Assembly (NCBI RefSeq): GCF_012940005.1
Contig: NZ_SPMX01000038.1
Span: 1 to 38,504, forward strand
Direction of reading: 5' to 3'
Origin: Candidatus Accumulibacter contiguus
GTDB lineage: Bacteria; Pseudomonadota; Gammaproteobacteria; Burkholderiales; Rhodocyclaceae
Length of the DNA: 38,504 nt
A program made the position numbers and the translations under genes. The number at the start of each line of letters is the position of its first letter. Within the stretch, counting starts at the first letter, position 1. This document shows positions 34,443-38,504 of the stretch, piece by piece. A model generated the notes under the pieces. That model searched no databases and was not told where the DNA came from. It worked only from the letters and a program-made list of their open reading frames with translations.

Positions 34443-34882
34443 TCGCAACTCCTTTCCGAGTACTTGTCAAGGCTCGAAGCCGAAGCCAAGTCTCTTCAGT
34501 CATGACCGGGCGCACCCGATTCCATCCCTGGACTCCCGGTATGGATTCTCCCGTGCGGTGCAGGCTGCGGCTAGTGGTAATACTCCCGTTTCCGGCAGGA
34601 AAATTTCCCGACCGGCGTGCCCGTCTCTGGCCAGGCGAGAATGCGAGAATGCGAGAATTCGACGCCAAGGGTCGCTGTTGGTGTACGTTTGCGTAATAAT
34701 CCGCCTGTGATCACACTGCACACCAGCCAGCTTGCGGACGTGCCGTTCGCTCTTCCCCTTGCGGTCTTCGGCAAGGCATATGGCGATTTCGCCGAACGCG
34801 GCCGGCGCCAGGATCGACAGGAAGCCTGCTACACGGCCCCGCCCAGCCGCCTGCGGGACTCGCAAAGGCGACCGCTGCAGAC
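34443..34882. other. Intergenic region between the ankyrin gene and the sensor kinase
   Basis: No gene is supported; open frames on both strands lack family resemblance and ribosome sites. It contains three tandem copies of GCGAGAAT at 34635-34658. The promoters of the ankyrin gene and the sensor kinase should lie here. Confidence 0.5.
34635..34658 (+). repeat. Tandem repeat GCGAGAAT, three copies
   Basis: Exact copies start at 34635, 34643 and 34651. The 8-base period suggests slippage-prone DNA or a possible regulator-binding array; no specific binding protein is recognised. Confidence 0.8.
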
Positions 34883-36760
34883 ATGCACCCGCAGCCGGGG
34901 GGCCGTATGCACTCGCTGACCGACTCGCAGTGCGATTCGATCGCCGTGCTCGACGAATTCGGCGTGATCATCAGCGTCAACCAGGCATGGTGCAGCTTTG
35001 CCGAAAGCAACGGCGGCAGCGCGGCACTGGCGGCCGGGGTCGGCATCGACTACCTGGCGGCAGTGCGCAGGGCAGCCGCTACCGATTCGCTGGCAGCGGC
35101 TGCCCTGCGCGGCTGTGAACAGGTTCTGGCGGGACGACAGACGCTGTTCACGCTCGAGTACCCCTGCCCTTCTCCGGATCGCGAACGCTGGTTCGAATGT
35201 TACGCCACCCCCTTGCTGGGTGCCATCAAGGGAATGGTCGTCGGTCATCGGGACATCAGCGCACACAAGCTGGCCGAGAGTGTGCCCGAGGAGCATCGCT
35301 TCGAGCGGCGCCAGAATGAGCGCGACCTGAACGCGGTGCTGAACAGCGTCTCGTCGATGATCGGCTACTGGGACCGCAATCTGCGCAACCGCTTCGCCAA
35401 TCACGCTTATCGCGACTGGTTCGGCATCGATCCGGCGACGATCCCGGGCAAGCATATCCGCGAGGTGATCGGCGAGGAACGCTACCGTCTCAACCTGCCC
35501 TACATCGAAGCCGTACTGGGTGGCGCAGCACAGCAATTCGAGCGCGCCATTCCGTCTCCGGATGGCCGTTCGGTGAACCATGCACTGGCCCGTTACATCC
35601 CCGACATCATCAACGGCGAGGTGCAGGGGTTCTTCGTCGAGATTGTGGACGTGACCCTGATCAAGCGCAGCGAGCAGGCCCTGCAGTGCGCCCAGGAGCT
35701 TGGCCGGCTCGGCAGTTACCTGATCGAACTACCCTCGGAATCCTGGATCGGCAGTCCGATGCTGGAGCGGATATTCGGCATCGGCCCGGCATGTGAACAT
35801 ACCGTCAGCGGCTGGGGAGAGTTGCTCCATGCGGCGGACCGGCAGGCGACGCTCGATTACTTCCACCAGGTCATCGCCGAGCGAGGGATATTCGACCGCC
35901 AGTACCGGATCGTTCGACCCAGCGACGGCGCGCTGCGCTGGATGCATGGCCTCGGTCAGGTCGAGTGCGCAGCGAACGGAGAAGCCCTGCGCATGGTCGG
36001 CACCGTCCAGGACATCACCGAGCGCAAGCTGGCCGAGGAGGCGACGCAGCTCCTGCTTGACGAGAACACTCGCCTGGTGCGCGAACTGATCTCGGTGCAG
36101 GAGCGTGAGCGAGCGGAGCTGGCCCGTGAACTGCACGATGAACTTTCCCAGCACCTGACGGCGATTCGTGCCTTTGCCGGGGCCATTCTGCGCAATGGCG
36201 CACACGATCACGAATGGATCAAGGCCGCCGCGCAGGCGATCGAGGATTCCGCGCGCGCCATCTACCAGGTGTCGCACCGCCTGATGGAAGGTCTGCATCC
36301 CAGCATTCTCGACGCCGCCGGCATCGTCGAGGCGATTGCCAGCCTGCTCGAGGTCTGGGGACAACAGCATCCGGAGATCGAGTGGCGAGCCTCACTGGAT
36401 CGGGAGCTGGTCTGCCCGGCAGCGCCGGTGCGAGTGGCCATCTATCGCATCGTCCAGGAGTGCCTGAACAATGTCACGCAACATGCGCACGCCGAGCGGC
36501 TGCGGTTCGTCCTCGCCAGACGGCAGCACGGCGAGTCGCTGCGTCTGCTCATCCGGGACGATGGCGTCGGCATGGACGTGGACGCAGCGCATGCGGGCTT
36601 CGGTCTGCTCGGCATGCGCGAACGCGTCCTCAGTCTCGGCGGCTCGCTGCAGATCCGCAGTTGGCACGACGGTGGCACGCGCGTGCGGGTGATTCTGCCG
36701 ACCGCGGATACCCCTGCTGAAATGGCGGCCGGTTCGCATCAGGGTTCGACCAGACCCTGA
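34883..36760 (+). CDS. NarL-type sensor histidine kinase with three PAS domains
   Basis: A 625-residue cytoplasmic kinase with no membrane helices. Three PAS-like domains occupy roughly residues 10-130, 145-275 and 280-395; the second carries SVSSMIGYWDRNLRNRFANH. HisKA_3 dimerisation domain has the phosphorylated His418 in LARELHDELSQHLTAI, and the ATPase domain shows VQECLNNVTQHAHA (N box), RDDGVGMD (G1 box) and FGLLGMRERV. Its partner is almost certainly the response regulator read toward it. PAS sensing of an internal ligand or redox state is inferred. The start at 34883 has no strong ribosome site; ATG 34907 is an alternative. Confidence 0.9.
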   Translation: MHPQPGGRMHSLTDSQCDSIAVLDEFGVIISVNQAWCSFAESNGGSAALAAGVGIDYLAAVRRAAATDSLAAAALRGCEQVLAGRQTLFTLEYPCPSPDRERWFECYATPLLGAIKGMVVGHRDISAHKLAESVPEEHRFERRQNERDLNAVLNSVSSMIGYWDRNLRNRFANHAYRDWFGIDPATIPGKHIREVIGEERYRLNLPYIEAVLGGAAQQFERAIPSPDGRSVNHALARYIPDIINGEVQGFFVEIVDVTLIKRSEQALQCAQELGRLGSYLIELPSESWIGSPMLERIFGIGPACEHTVSGWGELLHAADRQATLDYFHQVIAERGIFDRQYRIVRPSDGALRWMHGLGQVECAANGEALRMVGTVQDITERKLAEEATQLLLDENTRLVRELISVQERERAELARELHDELSQHLTAIRAFAGAILRNGAHDHEWIKAAAQAIEDSARAIYQVSHRLMEGLHPSILDAAGIVEAIASLLEVWGQQHPEIEWRASLDRELVCPAAPVRVAIYRIVQECLNNVTQHAHAERLRFVLARRQHGESLRLLIRDDGVGMDVDAAHAGFGLLGMRERVLSLGGSLQIRSWHDGGTRVRVILPTADTPAEMAAGSHQGSTRP

Positions 36761-37410
36761 CGAATGGCCATGCGTGCCATTTCTGCGAGACTGGAAACGC
36801 CGAGCTTGGCCCGGATCTGGGTGAAATGGTTGCTGACCGTCTTGCTGCTCAAATTGAGAATACTCGCGCATTCGGACAGCGTGTGACCCTCGCTGAGCAG
36901 CCTGAAGACCTGGAATTCGCGCTGCGTCAGGCGGTTGAACTGCGCGGCACCGGACGGGCGGTGACGGTCGAGCAGCGCCGGCAACAGGTCGGCGCTGACG
37001 AAGGATTCGCCCTTCGCCACTTGCTTGAGCCCCTGCAACAGCGTCTCGACCTTGCTGCCCTTGGTGACGAAACCCATGGCGCCGGCCTCGAGCGCTCGTT
37101 CGAGCAGCACCTGCGAATTGTGCACGCTATAGACCAGGATGGCGGCCTGTGGATCAAGCTCGCGAATGCGTCGGATGGCTTCGATGCCGCCGAAGCCTTC
37201 CATGCTGAGGTCCATGACCACGGTGTCCGGAACGTGCTTGCGGTAAGCGGCGTAGGCCGCCTCGCCACTATCCACTTCCGCCAGCACACGCAGAGCAGGA
37301 TCGGAATCGATCAGGCTGCGCAGGCCGGCACGCAAGGCCGGGTGGTCGTCGACCACCAGCACCGTCACTGGTGTCAGTTTCGCTCCGGAAGAGATCCCTT
37401 GCCCGTCCAT
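36739..37410 (-). CDS. LuxR/NarL-family response regulator
   Basis: A 223-residue regulator with a receiver domain (about 16-135; Asp21/Asp22 acidic pair, phosphorylated Asp67 in VVMDLSM, Lys in FVTKGSK) and a LuxR-type helix-turn-helix (about 155-215: LTQREFQVFRLLSEGHTLSE and SSKTVSNHFTQIRAKLGV). It is phosphorylated by the convergent sensor kinase, whose gene overlaps its 3' end by 22 bases. Its start is probably 37410; a nearby internal start is possible since the receiver fold begins at VTVLVVDD. Confidence 0.92.
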   Translation of the reverse strand: MDGQGISSGAKLTPVTVLVVDDHPALRAGLRSLIDSDPALRVLAEVDSGEAAYAAYRKHVPDTVVMDLSMEGFGGIEAIRRIRELDPQAAILVYSVHNSQVLLERALEAGAMGFVTKGSKVETLLQGLKQVAKGESFVSADLLPALLDRHRPSGAAQFNRLTQREFQVFRLLSEGHTLSECASILNLSSKTVSNHFTQIRAKLGVSSLAEMARMAIRQGLVEP

Positions 37411-37454
37411 GTGCCTTCTCCCAATTCACTGCGCCACTGCGCAATACCCGGCGC

Positions 37455-38165
37455 TCATTTCAGAATTTTCAGCAGGTTGGAAAAACCATCGGTCCACACC
37501 GCGAAGCCCGGTCGCGGCGCAAGCGGGACGGCCCCCTTGATCTTCTCCAGCAGGCCCGCCGCAGGTTCGGGTCGGGCAATCATCACCCAGACCGAATCAC
37601 GGCAGAAGGCATCGTCCGCATCCGCGTCGAGTTCGACGATCAGGGCGCGCATGCCGAGCTGCTGGGCGGCTGCGGCGACGACCGGTCGCAGGTCGAGATA
37701 GCGGTTGGTGATATGCACGGCCAGCACAGCATCGCTCTTGAGGTGGCGCAGATAGGTCCGCATGGCTTCGATGGTCAGCAGATGCGTCGGGATCGAGTCG
37801 CCGGAGAAAGCGTCGATCGCCAGCAGGTCGAAGTGCTGGACCGCTTCGCCTTCGAGCATCAGGCGTCCATCGCCGAGCACCGGAACGATCTGTGCTGCGC
37901 TATCCGCAAGGTAGCTGAAGTCCTTGCGGGCCAGGTCGAGCACCTGTTCGTTGATTTCGTAGATACGCATTTCGTCGCCCGGCCGGCCGTAGCTGGCGAG
38001 GGTTCCGGCGCCTAAACCAAGCACCCCGATCTTCCGCGGCTGGCCGGTGGCGAGGCTGAGCAGCGCTTGGCCAATCCCCGATTTCTCGCAATAGTAGGCC
38101 GTGGGTCGCCGGCTATAGGCGGGGGAGAGGAACTGTTCGCCGTGGTAAATCTCCCCGTGCAACAT
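37455..38165 (-). CDS. Spermidine-synthase-like protein, 5'-truncated
   Basis: A 236-residue fragment with a SAM/decarboxylated-SAM binding fold: IGVLGLGAGTLASYGRPG (glycine-rich loop), MRIYEINEQVL, GDGRLMLEG and LLAIDAFSGDSIPTHLLT, the spermidine-synthase-type active region. Homologous proteins of this type are usually much longer, with an N-terminal membrane or MFS-like part. Reading upstream of the ATG, a sensible frame continues a short way (LKRTMLHG) and then meets a stop near 38205, where sequence unrelated to the gene begins. The gene therefore seems cut by the mobile sequence to its right. Confidence 0.75.
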   Translation of the reverse strand: MLHGEIYHGEQFLSPAYSRRPTAYYCEKSGIGQALLSLATGQPRKIGVLGLGAGTLASYGRPGDEMRIYEINEQVLDLARKDFSYLADSAAQIVPVLGDGRLMLEGEAVQHFDLLAIDAFSGDSIPTHLLTIEAMRTYLRHLKSDAVLAVHITNRYLDLRPVVAAAAQQLGMRALIVELDADADDAFCRDSVWVMIARPEPAAGLLEKIKGAVPLAPRPGFAVWTDGFSNLLKILK

Positions 38166-38288
38166 CGTGCGCTTCAGCCCCAGGGCTTCCCACTTAAAGC
38201 GGGACAGTCATGCTACCGATAGAGTCTGAGGATGAAGGGAGCTGAGGAGATGGGAACTGGTTGCCGCATCTCCTGTATCATCAGTTTT

Positions 38289-38504
38289 ATGACAAAAAAA
38301 ACTCTACGACTCAAGCCATACGGACAACCAGCCGCGTCATTTTTGCCGCACTTACAGACCAGGGAAAACGAAGCCTGCGTGCAGTGGGGGAATTAATTCA
38401 TCGCCCGAAAAGCAGTGTTCATCGCCACCTGCAAGCGCAAGCCCGTAGGAACCGACATCCTGAATCGGGGTTTTGGGAAACCGAAGAGGGGGAGGCATGG
38501 CTGA
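38289..38504 (+). CDS. Transposase N-terminal part with an A-run frame break (runs off window)
   Basis: The frame past 38300 reads TTQAIRTTSRVIFAALTDQG, then LRAVGELIHRPKSSVHRHLQ, QARRNRHPESGFWETEEGEA, a helix-turn-helix and linker typical of a transposase family I cannot name precisely. The ATG at 38289 is out of frame with it by one base and is followed by eight A residues (38294-38301). A one-base deletion there, or transcriptional slippage on the A-run, would join MTKK to the transposase. Unless slippage occurs the gene is broken. Confidence 0.55.

Noticed and set aside
34500-34865. 121-residue minus-strand frame between the ankyrin gene and the sensor kinase
   Set aside because: No motif or ribosome site, and it crosses the GCGAGAAT tandem repeat.

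Overview
The window reads as a chromosomal segment of a high-GC betaproteobacterium. Gene content points to Rhodocyclales, most like Candidatus Accumulibacter or a relative. The indicators are a PEP-CTERM exported protein, an acetate module (acs, a cNMP/CBS/DUF294 regulator, a DnaQ-like exonuclease, a VC_2705-type symporter and a DUF4212 subunit), a class I fumarase next to yqhA, a rsmI/yraN/diaA/dolP cluster, and many insertion-sequence scars. This assignment is inference from family knowledge; no rRNA or other marker is present.

Bases 1-9500 are an accessory, heavily damaged region. It holds a partial IS1634-type transposase, a group II intron reverse transcriptase remnant, a 41-residue basic protein, an FMN reductase, the tail of an SDR gene, an unknown gene, a truncated TIR protein, a doubly broken IS4 transposase and an ISAzo13-type element lying between a higA fragment and a PLD-like fragment. 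Next come integron-type cassettes (metallophosphoesterase; PIN protein plus small partner) with one convincing attC site, and then a frameshifted DDE transposase. I see no integron integrase, so this looks like an attC cluster without one.

Bases 9500-14414 hold an orphan N-ATPase-type gamma subunit, a DUF318/ArsP-like permease, a broken thioredoxin lipoprotein, a small CxxC thioredoxin, a truncated PsiE-like protein, an M48 protease and an HtrA/DegP protease. The last three resemble the distal end of the transmissible locus of stress tolerance (heat-resistance locus).

Bases 14655-19080 (minus strand) form a probable operon read yqhA, fumarase, ridA, murI, AI-2E-type permease. Bases 19346-26429 (plus strand) form the acetate module, divergent from yqhA: Acs activates acetate, the symporter with its small partner would import it, and the cNMP/CBS/DUF294 protein and exonuclease-like protein are probably regulatory. 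Together with fumarase this suggests acetate-driven carbon flow.

Bases 26489-38504 carry plsY, folB, dolP-diaA-(HIRAN)-yraN divergent from rsmI, a PEP-CTERM protein, a non-coding stretch with strong secondary structure, half an aldehyde dehydrogenase, a 2-hydroxyacid dehydrogenase, an ankyrin protein, a convergent NarL-type sensor kinase and response regulator, a 5'-truncated spermidine-synthase-like gene and the start of another transposase. Two copies of a 111-115 bp palindromic repeat lie in opposite orientation at 27134 and 32691 and flank the dolP-rsmI-PEP-CTERM block.
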